A DNA stretch of 36,816 nt. It comes from Alphaproteobacteria bacterium (lineage in GTDB: Bacteria; Pseudomonadota; Alphaproteobacteria; JAGOMX01). Below, in pieces: positions 16,133 through 23,691 of this stretch. Position 1 is the first letter of the stretch. Each line of letters opens with the position of its first letter. The position numbers and the translations under genes were made by a program. The DNA is taken from contig JAGOMX010000014.1 of the NCBI GenBank assembly GCA_017993335.1, positions 1 through 36,816 of the forward strand. Direction: 5' to 3'. The notes beneath the pieces are model-generated. The model made no database searches. It was not told the DNA's origin and was given only the letters and a program-made list of their open reading frames with translations.

Positions 16133-17920
16133 ATGAATGTGGATGCTTCAAACGGTATGGGACTCTATGGCAAACTTACCCTAGGGGTCAACGAGAAAAC
16201 CGGAAAAGTAACCGGTGGATCCGACGTATTTGTACAAGCCGCCGATGAGATGTATGAAGCTAAACTCAAAACTAAAGAACCTCTAGAATCCGATAAGAAA
16301 AATATAGACCTCAAGCTAGAAGCTCTCGCCAACTTACAAGCCAAGGCCAAAGACCTACAAACATGCTCCAGCAAGCTCTTTCACACGGACGGTTTAGGCA
16401 ACATGGGTGTCTTTGCCGATATGTATGCGGGATTTTCATCGACGTCGAGCACGCCCGTTGCCGATTTAATCGATTTAAATATCGTCGCCAATGCGAACTT
16501 GCAAGATTTTACTCTCGAAATCACGCAATTGGCCAAAAATGACTCTACATTTTCATCCCTAGGCGTCGCCTCATCCGCTGTAGCCTTAAATTGGACCGGC
16601 ACCTACACCCTTAACGGCGTCGATATTACTGTCGATGCGACCAAGACATTACAAGCTATTAAAGAAGATATTAATCGCCAAAGCGACATAACCTTTGTAC
16701 AAGCCAGTGTGATAAAAGTGAGCAATACGGATTTTCGTCTGGCTCTACAATCTACAAAAGTTGCCACGCCGATTACCATTGTAAACAGTCTTACAGGCTT
16801 TACGGCGGGCCAAGTCCCGGCTGCATCTGGAAAGACGATAGAGGATTTATCCGCCTCCTTTAAATTTAACGATATTCCCATGACGCGTACGGAAAACAAC
16901 GTCACGGATATCGTTGACGGCATGACCGTTGTTCTGAAAAAGGCGGAACCAGGAACAAAAATGACAATCAGCCTGCATCCGGATCAAGAGAGCACAAAAG
17001 ATGCCATCCGCAGCTGGGTCGTGGCCTTGAATAGTCTCATCGAGGATGTGGCTATGCATAAAAAAGTAGATTATGAGAAAAAATCCCTCTCGAGCGAGGC
17101 TTTGCTGCATGGCACAACTATACTCAATACGATGGATTCACTCATACGCGACAGCGTCGCCTGGCTAGTCAACGGCAATACATATAAAGATCTAGCCTCC
17201 GTCGGTCTGAATACGGATTACTTTACGAACAAAATCAGTATAGATGAGCAAAAACTAGATGCGGCCGTTAAGAATGACTTTAATGCGGTGCGCAAGCTCT
17301 TCGAATATCAAGCTAAGTTGAGCAACAGTAATATGCTGATCGCCGACCACCCCCCTTTCATTCCCAGCTCGATTATAGCTAACTCCAATGGAAATGTACT
17401 CACGTCCACAGTTACGATCAATAGAGACAACAATGGTATCTTAACGGCAAATTTAACCATTAGTGGCGGCACATACGCGGCTCACACCTTTGAAGTTTCT
17501 ACCGACAAAATCTCCGTTCAAGCAGATGTGATTCAATTTTCAGGCGACAATGCCCTTTCCGCCAATGTGGTCGACAATCCCTACAAAGGATTTAGCTTTG
17601 TTTATATCGGCGCATCCACTATCGCCAACAGTGCGTCCGATAGCAGCACATTTACCCTATCCCAAGGTTTTGCCGATCGTATCCAACACAACTTAACTAA
17701 CGTACTCGAAGAATTTGATGGTGGATTTACACGACAAAAAAATGAATTTATTTCTCACAAAGAAGTCCTAGATAAAAAAATTACCAAAATCTCGGAAGCC
17801 GCTGATTCACAAAAAGAAAAATTTCAAAAACAAATCGCGCAAATGGAATCTGCCAGACAACAATTAAACGCACTGAAAAATGCGGCCGATGTGTTTATGA
17901 ATATGATGAAGGCGAAATAG
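16133..17920 (+). CDS. fliD: Flagellar filament cap protein FliD (HAP2)
   Basis: The 595-residue protein matches FliD. The N-terminal domain includes DLIDLNIVANANLQDFTLEITQLAK (in part 113-137). The C-terminal FliD region starts near IRSWVVALNSLIEDV (about 290) and contains LASVGLNTDYFTNKISID and LDAAVKNDFNAVRKLFEY. A terminal coiled coil (about 520-590, HKEVLDKKITKISEAADSQK) ends the protein. It caps the growing filament and guides flagellin assembly. It lies 79 bp after flagellin, with the terminator in between. Only a weak CGGA ribosome-binding site is visible. The stop is 8 bp before MITE copy 2. Confidence 0.9.
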   Translation: MNVDASNGMGLYGKLTLGVNEKTGKVTGGSDVFVQAADEMYEAKLKTKEPLESDKKNIDLKLEALANLQAKAKDLQTCSSKLFHTDGLGNMGVFADMYAGFSSTSSTPVADLIDLNIVANANLQDFTLEITQLAKNDSTFSSLGVASSAVALNWTGTYTLNGVDITVDATKTLQAIKEDINRQSDITFVQASVIKVSNTDFRLALQSTKVATPITIVNSLTGFTAGQVPAASGKTIEDLSASFKFNDIPMTRTENNVTDIVDGMTVVLKKAEPGTKMTISLHPDQESTKDAIRSWVVALNSLIEDVAMHKKVDYEKKSLSSEALLHGTTILNTMDSLIRDSVAWLVNGNTYKDLASVGLNTDYFTNKISIDEQKLDAAVKNDFNAVRKLFEYQAKLSNSNMLIADHPPFIPSSIIANSNGNVLTSTVTINRDNNGILTANLTISGGTYAAHTFEVSTDKISVQADVIQFSGDNALSANVVDNPYKGFSFVYIGASTIANSASDSSTFTLSQGFADRIQHNLTNVLEEFDGGFTRQKNEFISHKEVLDKKITKISEAADSQKEKFQKQIAQMESARQQLNALKNAADVFMNMMKAK

Positions 17921-17927
17921 CCTTCTT

Positions 17928-18178
17928 ATACCAAACTCTATAAAATAACGGATAAATCTTACCCTCGCCGCCTGTCATTCCCGCGAAGGCGGGAATCCAG
18001 CACAACAAAGTGCTGCACCGCAGCTCTCCATTTATTTCAATGCCACAGAAGCAAGGAAGTATTGAGCCTCTTCGAGGCACATGTTGCGCTGGATACCTGC
18101 CTGCGCAGGTATGACAGATGATGGTTGAAAAGGTTTAAGACTGCTTCTTTTTGTATACTTAATTATAGAATTTGGCAT
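17928..18178. repeat. MITE-like element copy 2 with nested inverted repeats
   Basis: A 251-bp relative of the element at 9894-10179. Outer inverted ends are ATACCAAACTCTATAA (left) and TTATAGAATTTGGCAT (right). The inner 30-bp arms (17972-18001 and 18088-18117) contain CTGTCATTCCCGCGAAGG, a motif that recurs in dispersed repeats of many bacteria. The central GCCTCTTCGAGGC (18066-18078) and the right-end stretch TGTATACTTAATTATAG are shared exactly with copy 1. There is no coding capacity. It fills most of the 333-bp gap between fliD and the next gene. Confidence 0.75.
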
Positions 18179-18253
18179 TAACTATATATTTACGAAAAAA
18201 TGTTAATTTTAAGATGTAACTCATTGTGAGAATATTATGTGGAGATAAAAATA

Positions 18254-18757
18254 ATGAAAATTAATTATAAAAAAATAGCAACAATCGGGGCTATTCTTGT
18301 ATTCAGCCTTAGCCTCAGCAGCGTAAGTTATGCTAAAGCTGATCCGACAAGTCCTTCGGTGATTGAAAGATTCAAAACATCTCTTGCACAGACAGCGGAT
18401 TCCATCAAGACAAAAGGCCCTGTTTACCTTTGTAGCAAAGGCGATTTGTTCGGAGGAAAAGTAACGTTGCGTTCCTTTAAAGGCGGCTTAGCCAACATCG
18501 AGGAAATCGGAAAAGCTGCTTTCTTACTATGCAACCAAACAAATTTAAACGCGGCGGACTATAAAAGCTTTCTGGATTCCAGCTTTTATAAAATAGCCTT
18601 TCCTTACTTGAAAGGAAAAACCCAAAAACAAGTGGCCGATGAATTGGTAGCTCAACTTAAAACTCGCGGCAATCAGTTAGTACCGATTGTGAAGGGATTC
18701 TGCCCTAAATTACCTGCTTTTGCTCAAACGGCGCTAAAATCTGTTTGCGCAAGCTAA
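18254..18757 (+). CDS. Small exported Cys-containing protein of unknown function
   Basis: About 167 residues. The ATG at 18254 has GGAGA about 8 nt upstream and is preferred over the ATG at 18239. A signal peptide (IATIGAILVFSLSLSSVSYA) leads to a mature part with four cysteines (YLCSKGD, LLCNQTN, GFCPKLP and SVCAS), likely two disulfides. Mid-region SFKGGLANIEEIGKAAFLL and YLKGKTQKQVADELVAQL look helical. The size and cysteine pattern suggest a compact secreted protein, but no family is recognised. It has its own terminator. Confidence 0.65.
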   Translation: MKINYKKIATIGAILVFSLSLSSVSYAKADPTSPSVIERFKTSLAQTADSIKTKGPVYLCSKGDLFGGKVTLRSFKGGLANIEEIGKAAFLLCNQTNLNAADYKSFLDSSFYKIAFPYLKGKTQKQVADELVAQLKTRGNQLVPIVKGFCPKLPAFAQTALKSVCAS

Positions 18758-18775
18758 TCCATACTAAATCCTAGA

Positions 18776-18812
18776 AAAACCCCCTAGTTTCATACCTAGG
18801 GGGTTTTATTTT
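18776..18812 (+). terminator. Rho-independent terminator before recG
   Basis: AAAACCCCCTAG/CTAGGGGGTTTT (18776-18787 and 18796-18807) with an 8-nt loop, then ATTTTG. The symmetric A/T flanks could let it work in both directions. Confidence 0.92.
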
Positions 18813-18838
18813 GCGTGAAGTCCGTTTACAATTGGCCC

Positions 18839-20923
18839 ATGCGTCCAGAAAATCTATTTGAATTATTCAGCTCGATCACAACCTTAAAAGGTGTGGGCAG
18901 TCATACTCTTCGTTGTTTGGAAAAGCTTACCGGCACGCGCATCCGTGACCTGCTCTTTCATTTGCCCAACAATCTCATTCAACGAACAGCCGTCGAGAGT
19001 CTTTCTGCCGCGTACACAGGACAAAATATAACCATTATCTTAACCGCCACACAACACAGCCCTCCTCCAGGAAAATCGAAAAACAAACCCTACCGCGTGC
19101 ATTGTCTCGACGAAAAAGGCATGGCCATAGATCTGATATTTTTTCGGACCTACGGCGATTCGATTGCCAGATTATTACCTATCGGCGTCAAGAGACTGGT
19201 GAGCGGTACCGTTGAAGACTTTAATTACACTCGACAAATAACCCATCCCGACCATGTGGGATCGTTAGATAGCTTAAACGATTGGGTCGGACTGGAAGGT
19301 GTTTACCCGTTAACTCAAGGCATAACTCACAAAAATTTGCATAAATTGATGATGCAGGTGTTGCAGAAAATACCGCAACTGCCTGAATGGATTGGCTCGC
19401 AACGATTACAGGAGAAAGCCTGGCTACCGTGGAATGAGTCTTTGCTCCACGTCCATAAAATGCCCGCCGCAGACTATCTAGACCCCTTACATCGATGCCG
19501 CCAAAGGCTAGCCTATGATGAGCTCTTGGCAAATCAAATAGCCTTGTTATTAATTCGTAGCCATCGGCAAAAACAAAAGGGGAAGTCGATTAGTGGTACG
19601 GGCCATTTAAGAAATTCTTTAACCGATCTACTACCCTTTCAACTTACAGATGCACAAAATAAAGCTTTACGTGAAATTTACCAGGATATGGAATCCCCAA
19701 ATCGCATGGTGCGTTTGTTGCAAGGAGATGTGGGCAGCGGTAAAACCATCGTCGCCATGATGGCCATGCTGAAAGCTATAGAGGATGGCTATCAAACAGC
19801 CCTCCTGGCGCCCACAGAGATTCTCGCCCAGCAGCATTTTGCAACTCTGCAACCTTGGGCCGAAAGATTAGGCATTTGCATTCAACTCCTGACAAGCCGC
19901 ACCAAAGGTCGCCCCCAACTTATCCGGGATTTACAAGACGGAAAAATAAACATTCTCGTCGGGACCCATGCGATCATACAAGACGATGTTTTGTTCAAAA
20001 ATTTAGGTTTTGCCGTTATCGATGAACAACATCGTTTTGGTGTGGAGCAGCGGTTAAAATTGAGCCAAAAAGGACAACATGTCGATGTGCTTGTGATGAC
20101 CGCAACACCCATACCTCGCACCCTCATGCTTGCCGTCTACGGCGATCTGGTGACATCCATATTAGATAGCAAACCCCCAGGTCGTCAGGAAATCCAAACG
20201 ACGGTCATGTCCTTAAAAAAACTGCAAGATATTTACGTGGGGATTGGTAGGTCTCTCTCCCAGGGGCAAAAAGTATATTGGGTTTGCCCCCTTGTAGAAG
20301 AATCAGAAGCTCTAGATTTGGCTGCTGCAACGGATCGCTATGTGGCCTTGAATGATCTTTTCCCCGGTCAGGTAGGTCTTGTCCATGGGCAGATGAAGGG
20401 AGCCGAAAAAGACGCCGCCATGGAGGATTTTCTTTCCGGTAAAACCCGCATTTTAGTCGCAACCACCGTCATCGAAGTTGGCGTACACGTACCCGATGCC
20501 ACCATTATGGTCATCGAACATGCAGAACGTTTTGGTCTTTCTCAACTCCACCAACTACGGGGCAGAATTGGTCGTGGAGAATTAAGCTCTAATTGCCTAT
20601 TGCTCTATGGCCAACCCCTAACCGCTACAGCTCAATCCCGCTTAAAGATTATGCGAGAAAGCAACGATGGTTTCCGGATCGCCGAAGAAGACTTCCGCCT
20701 GCGCGGCGGCGGAGACGCCCTTGGCCTAAGGCAAAGCGGTATGCCCGATATGAAATTCGTCAACTGGGAGTTCCATTATGACTTACTGAGCCTGGCACAC
20801 AAAGATGCCTTACAAATTTTACAAGACGATCCACACTTAAACACACCCCACGGCCAAGCCATACGCGTACTTCTTTATCTCTTCGAAAAAGATCGATGTA
20901 TCCATTATTTAGAATCCGGCTAA
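18839..20923 (+). CDS. recG: ATP-dependent DNA helicase RecG
   Basis: The 694-residue superfamily 2 branch-migration helicase acts on stalled replication forks and Holliday junctions. Features are the N-terminal wedge domain (KGVGSHTLRCLEKL, DLLFHLPNNLIQR), Walker A GDVGSGKTIVA (near residue 297), the DEQH motif IDEQHRFGV (near 394), motif III MTATPIPRT, and the RecG C-terminal block QLRGRIGRGE with SNDGFRIAEEDFRLRGGGD. The ATG at 18839 is chosen; a GTG at 18815 lies against the terminator of the preceding gene. No clear ribosome-binding site is seen. It is complete and of normal length. Confidence 0.96.
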   Translation: MRPENLFELFSSITTLKGVGSHTLRCLEKLTGTRIRDLLFHLPNNLIQRTAVESLSAAYTGQNITIILTATQHSPPPGKSKNKPYRVHCLDEKGMAIDLIFFRTYGDSIARLLPIGVKRLVSGTVEDFNYTRQITHPDHVGSLDSLNDWVGLEGVYPLTQGITHKNLHKLMMQVLQKIPQLPEWIGSQRLQEKAWLPWNESLLHVHKMPAADYLDPLHRCRQRLAYDELLANQIALLLIRSHRQKQKGKSISGTGHLRNSLTDLLPFQLTDAQNKALREIYQDMESPNRMVRLLQGDVGSGKTIVAMMAMLKAIEDGYQTALLAPTEILAQQHFATLQPWAERLGICIQLLTSRTKGRPQLIRDLQDGKINILVGTHAIIQDDVLFKNLGFAVIDEQHRFGVEQRLKLSQKGQHVDVLVMTATPIPRTLMLAVYGDLVTSILDSKPPGRQEIQTTVMSLKKLQDIYVGIGRSLSQGQKVYWVCPLVEESEALDLAAATDRYVALNDLFPGQVGLVHGQMKGAEKDAAMEDFLSGKTRILVATTVIEVGVHVPDATIMVIEHAERFGLSQLHQLRGRIGRGELSSNCLLLYGQPLTATAQSRLKIMRESNDGFRIAEEDFRLRGGGDALGLRQSGMPDMKFVNWEFHYDLLSLAHKDALQILQDDPHLNTPHGQAIRVLLYLFEKDRCIHYLESG

Positions 20924-20964
20924 CCCCTTATTTTAAAAGCCCTTCGTGCGTATAAACACATCAC

Positions 20965-21026
20965 AATGCAGAAAACGCGGTTGCCTTAATGCAGAAAACG
21001 CGGTATACTAAATGCAGAAAACGCGG
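20965..21026. repeat. Three perfect 16-bp repeats at exact 23-bp spacing
   Basis: AATGCAGAAAACGCGG occurs at 20965-20980, 20988-21003 and 21011-21026, identical each time and exactly 23 bp apart. The 7-bp spacers differ (TTGCCTT, TATACTA). They lie directly upstream of the DUF4143 ATPase start (21035). The middle copy fills the promoter spacer and the third covers the predicted start of transcription and the ribosome-binding region, so they look like operators or iterons. Confidence 0.9.
20981..21009 (+). promoter_or_regulatory. Sigma-70 promoter embedded in the 23-bp repeats
   Basis: TTGCCT (20981-20986), a 17-bp spacer made of T plus one whole repeat, and TATACT (21004-21009). The predicted start near 21016 gives a leader of only about 19 nt. 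Binding of a repressor to any of the three repeats would block this promoter. Confidence 0.7.
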
Positions 21027-21034
21027 ATAATGTT

Positions 21035-22267
21035 ATGAGCACATATAAACGTTGGCAGAAAGAAATTATGGATAAGGCCCTGTTAACTCGACGCGTCGTC
21101 TTGTTAGCTGGAGCAAGGCAATGTGGCAAAACAACCTTAGTTAAGCAACTCGTTTCCAATGAGGTGGAGTACCGCACCCTTGACTCTTTAACTATTAGAG
21201 ATGCGGCCGCCAATGATCCGGAGTATTTCGTTAAACATTCTGGCAAAACATTGATTATAGATGAGGTCCAACGAGTACCGGATTTAATAATAGCCATCAA
21301 AAAAGTTGTTGATGAAGACAATCGGGCAGGACAATATTTACTTACAGGCTCAGCCAATATAACCACGTTACCTACCGTACAAGAATCTTTAGCCGGAAGA
21401 ATCCGAAAAATAAGATTACGAACCCTTTCGCAAGGTGAAATTAGAGGTGCTCCTCCTGCATTTTTAGAGCGTGCATTCGATCAAAATTTTAAATTTAGGT
21501 TTAACCAAGTTAGCAAAGAAGAAGTCTTAAAAGCAGCCAGCATAGGCGGATTTCCAGAGACGCTAACTCTCGATGACCAAGAAAGACGAGAGTGGCACAA
21601 TGATTATATTACATCCTTGCTAGAAAAAGATCTTACAGAACTATTCAATTTAGAAAAATTCAATACCATGCAAAAATTAATAGATGTACTCTGCGCATGG
21701 TCGAGTAAGTATATGGATATGAATGCTATCGCTAGCAACTTAGGCATTCAATGGCGCACACTTGACGCCTATATCACGGCCATGACGGCTTTATATCTGG
21801 TAGAACGCCTACCCGCATGGCACAACACAGACTATGACCGTGTCGGCAAAAGGCCTAAAATCTTCATGACAGATAGTGGCTTGATGTTTTCCCAGTTAGG
21901 TTGGAACTTAGAACAACTACGATTCCAGCCGGACTTGTTAGGAAAGTTGGTAGAGACTTTTGCCTACAATGAAATCGCGACACAAGCAGAGGCCAGCCCT
22001 GGTTTATATGAAGTATTTCACTACCGTGATCGCGAACAACGAGAAATAGATTTTATTGTTGTCAAAGAAAAACACTCTATTCTCGCCATTGAAATTAAGG
22101 CTTCCCAATCGGTTTCCGCCAGCGATTTTAAGCATATGTCCTGGTTTCAAAACAATCTAACAAAGGGTAGACCTTTTGTGGGTATCGTGCTTTATGCAGG
22201 AGACACCCCTCTTTCCTTTGGCGAAAATAAGTGGGCCATACCTTTTGGGATGCTTTGGGCGGATTAG
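21035..22267 (+). CDS. AAA (AAA_14) ATPase with DUF4143 / PD-(D/E)XK-like C-terminus
   Basis: The 410-residue protein has Walker A LLAGARQCGKTT (24-33), Walker B TLIIDEVQR (72-80) and a sensor-like YLLTGSAN. The C-terminal DUF4143 region contains REIDFIV followed by AIEIKAS (about 337-359), which reads like the D...E-x-K core of PD-(D/E)XK nucleases. Family members are common in bacteria and archaea with mostly unknown function; some appear mobile or defence-related. It is a stand-alone gene with an unusual repeat-filled promoter and no good ribosome-binding site (GCGGATAATGTT precedes the ATG). Confidence 0.9.
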   Translation: MSTYKRWQKEIMDKALLTRRVVLLAGARQCGKTTLVKQLVSNEVEYRTLDSLTIRDAAANDPEYFVKHSGKTLIIDEVQRVPDLIIAIKKVVDEDNRAGQYLLTGSANITTLPTVQESLAGRIRKIRLRTLSQGEIRGAPPAFLERAFDQNFKFRFNQVSKEEVLKAASIGGFPETLTLDDQERREWHNDYITSLLEKDLTELFNLEKFNTMQKLIDVLCAWSSKYMDMNAIASNLGIQWRTLDAYITAMTALYLVERLPAWHNTDYDRVGKRPKIFMTDSGLMFSQLGWNLEQLRFQPDLLGKLVETFAYNEIATQAEASPGLYEVFHYRDREQREIDFIVVKEKHSILAIEIKASQSVSASDFKHMSWFQNNLTKGRPFVGIVLYAGDTPLSFGENKWAIPFGMLWAD

Positions 22268-22314
22268 GTTTTTAAAAATAATATAATCCAATGTCAAAAA
22301 CCACCTCGAATTGT

Positions 22315-22342
22315 TTGACAGTTGCATCAAAAATCGTATAAC
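22315..22342 (+). promoter_or_regulatory. Sigma-70 promoter of the Sel1 gene
   Basis: TTGACA (22315-22320), a 16-bp spacer and TATAAC (22337-22342). The predicted start near 22349 is about 28 nt before the ATG at 22377. Confidence 0.7.
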
Positions 22343-22376
22343 TAGCTGATATTCGTTACAATAATAGGATTAAGAA

Positions 22377-23411
22377 ATGAAGTTGTTTAGTGTTTTATTG
22401 TGGATTGGACTTATGAGCATCTCTGTGCTGAAAGCGACTCCAGAACCCCCAAAAGAAATCGTTACCTTATGCGAAGCGCTCCGCAGCAAAGGCATTCCCC
22501 ATGATTTAGTCTATGTTGCGCCCCCAAAAGAAGAAGCCTTTGAAACCATCTTTGAACGCTCTCCTTATGAACAACTGCAGGCTGAAAAAGCATTATTGCT
22601 GGATATGGCCAAGCAGCTATTGAATCCCGCATCCAAGAAAACCGACGAAGCCTCTTTCCGCATTGCGTGTAACTTTATTAAAAACTACAGACACAAAGAC
22701 ACTCCCATATCTTCATTTCTGCTCGCCGTTTGTTTTTTTGAAGGAAAAGGCATTGAGAAAAGCCCGGAAAATATAGTCGTTGCGACAGAGCTCTTGCGGA
22801 AATCGTCTCAAGCCGGCCTCGTTCCAGCCCTGGCTGCCCTGGGATATATCATTACAGAAGGATTAGACGGTGAAGAAAGAACAGAAGAGAGAATCTCCCT
22901 GGGCTTATCCCACCTCAATGCAGCCGCCGCTAGAGGCTCTGTCTTTGCCAATAGATACCTTGGGTATGCTTACCTACAAGGCAGATATGTAGATTACGAT
23001 TTAGACCAAAGCTATACCTATTTTTCCAATATTGGAGGAAATGCAGATGTAGAAACATTTTTAGCCTCCGTATGCTTAATCGATGGAAATCAACAAAAAG
23101 CCCTAGAACATTATGAACAAAGCTGTAAATATGGGGCAGAAAATAGCTTCATTGTTCACTCTCTAACAAAACCAGAAAGCAAACCCAAGCAAGGCAAAAA
23201 GAAGACAAAAAAAACATCTAAAGAACAGCAAGAACGCACAGAAACAGCTGAAAGATTGCGCCAACAACTGACCGCTCACCACAATCTATTCGAAAGGTTA
23301 TATGATCTTTTAGAATTCATGGCAGAGGCCCCCGTATATCAAAAAGAAAAAACCCTTAAACCTAAACAAAAAATTGCTGAAATACGCGACTTGTGGAAAA
23401 AAAACCTTTAA
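22377..23411 (+). CDS. Exported Sel1-repeat protein
   Basis: The 344-residue protein has a signal peptide (LFSVLLWIGLMSISVLKA, cut before TPEP). Sel1/TPR-like helical repeats run from about 105 to 265: AVCFFEGKGIEKSPEN, ALAALGYIITEGLDGEERTEERISLGLSHLNAAAARGS and NRYLGYAYLQGRYVDYDLDQSYTYF (each read in part). A Lys-rich stretch (KPKQGKKKTKKTSKEQQ) and a helical tail follow. It ends just after an A8 tract; a shift there would extend it by about 79 residues (see the next entry). AGGA about 8 nt upstream supports the start. Sel1 proteins of symbionts often mediate host interaction, but here the role is unknown. Confidence 0.8.
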   Translation: MKLFSVLLWIGLMSISVLKATPEPPKEIVTLCEALRSKGIPHDLVYVAPPKEEAFETIFERSPYEQLQAEKALLLDMAKQLLNPASKKTDEASFRIACNFIKNYRHKDTPISSFLLAVCFFEGKGIEKSPENIVVATELLRKSSQAGLVPALAALGYIITEGLDGEERTEERISLGLSHLNAAAARGSVFANRYLGYAYLQGRYVDYDLDQSYTYFSNIGGNADVETFLASVCLIDGNQQKALEHYEQSCKYGAENSFIVHSLTKPESKPKQGKKKTKKTSKEQQERTETAERLRQQLTAHHNLFERLYDLLEFMAEAPVYQKEKTLKPKQKIAEIRDLWKKNL

Positions 23412-23640
23412 GGATCTTAAAAAGCATGAATACAATCTAACAGAACAAGATATTGTTATATCTGGATTCGGCAACACCATAGGGAAAATATTTGAGGAAG
23501 CAACCACATCCCTATCCATCGCCTATAACATACACTTTGGCTTCAAGTGCAAAAGATATTTTGACAGCATAAAAAACAGCCCCCACCCCACAGACGTATT
23601 TTTACACTACGTTATTCAAGGTCTGGAGAAGAATGTGTAA
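23374..23640 (+). pseudogene. Probable out-of-frame C-terminal extension of the Sel1 protein
   Basis: An open frame overlaps the end of the Sel1 gene by 38 nt in another frame. It has no ribosome-binding site at its ATG. The A8 tract at 23397-23404 sits at the crossover: with seven A residues, DLWKK would continue directly into TFKDLKKHEYNLTEQD and a further 70 or so residues ending in GLEKNV. It may reflect a frameshift mutation, a sequencing error, or transcriptional slippage in the A-run. It is listed as a likely broken tail rather than an independent gene. Confidence 0.45.
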
Positions 23641-23691
23641 GGAAAACCGTTTACATAGAATTCCTTACGAGGGGGCTGCGTTGACATGCTT

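Noticed and set aside
17895-18080. Minus-strand frame over the second MITE
   Set aside because: Translated repeat sequence (WIPAFAGMTG), typical of misannotated dispersed palindromes.
18815-18838. GTG start for recG at 18815
   Set aside because: It lies immediately against the terminator of the preceding gene and adds residues not typical of RecG; ATG at 18839 gives a normal N-terminus.
20965-21026. CRISPR array or plasmid origin
   Set aside because: Only three units with 7-bp spacers, too short for CRISPR; no replication initiator gene is adjacent, and a promoter fits inside the repeats.
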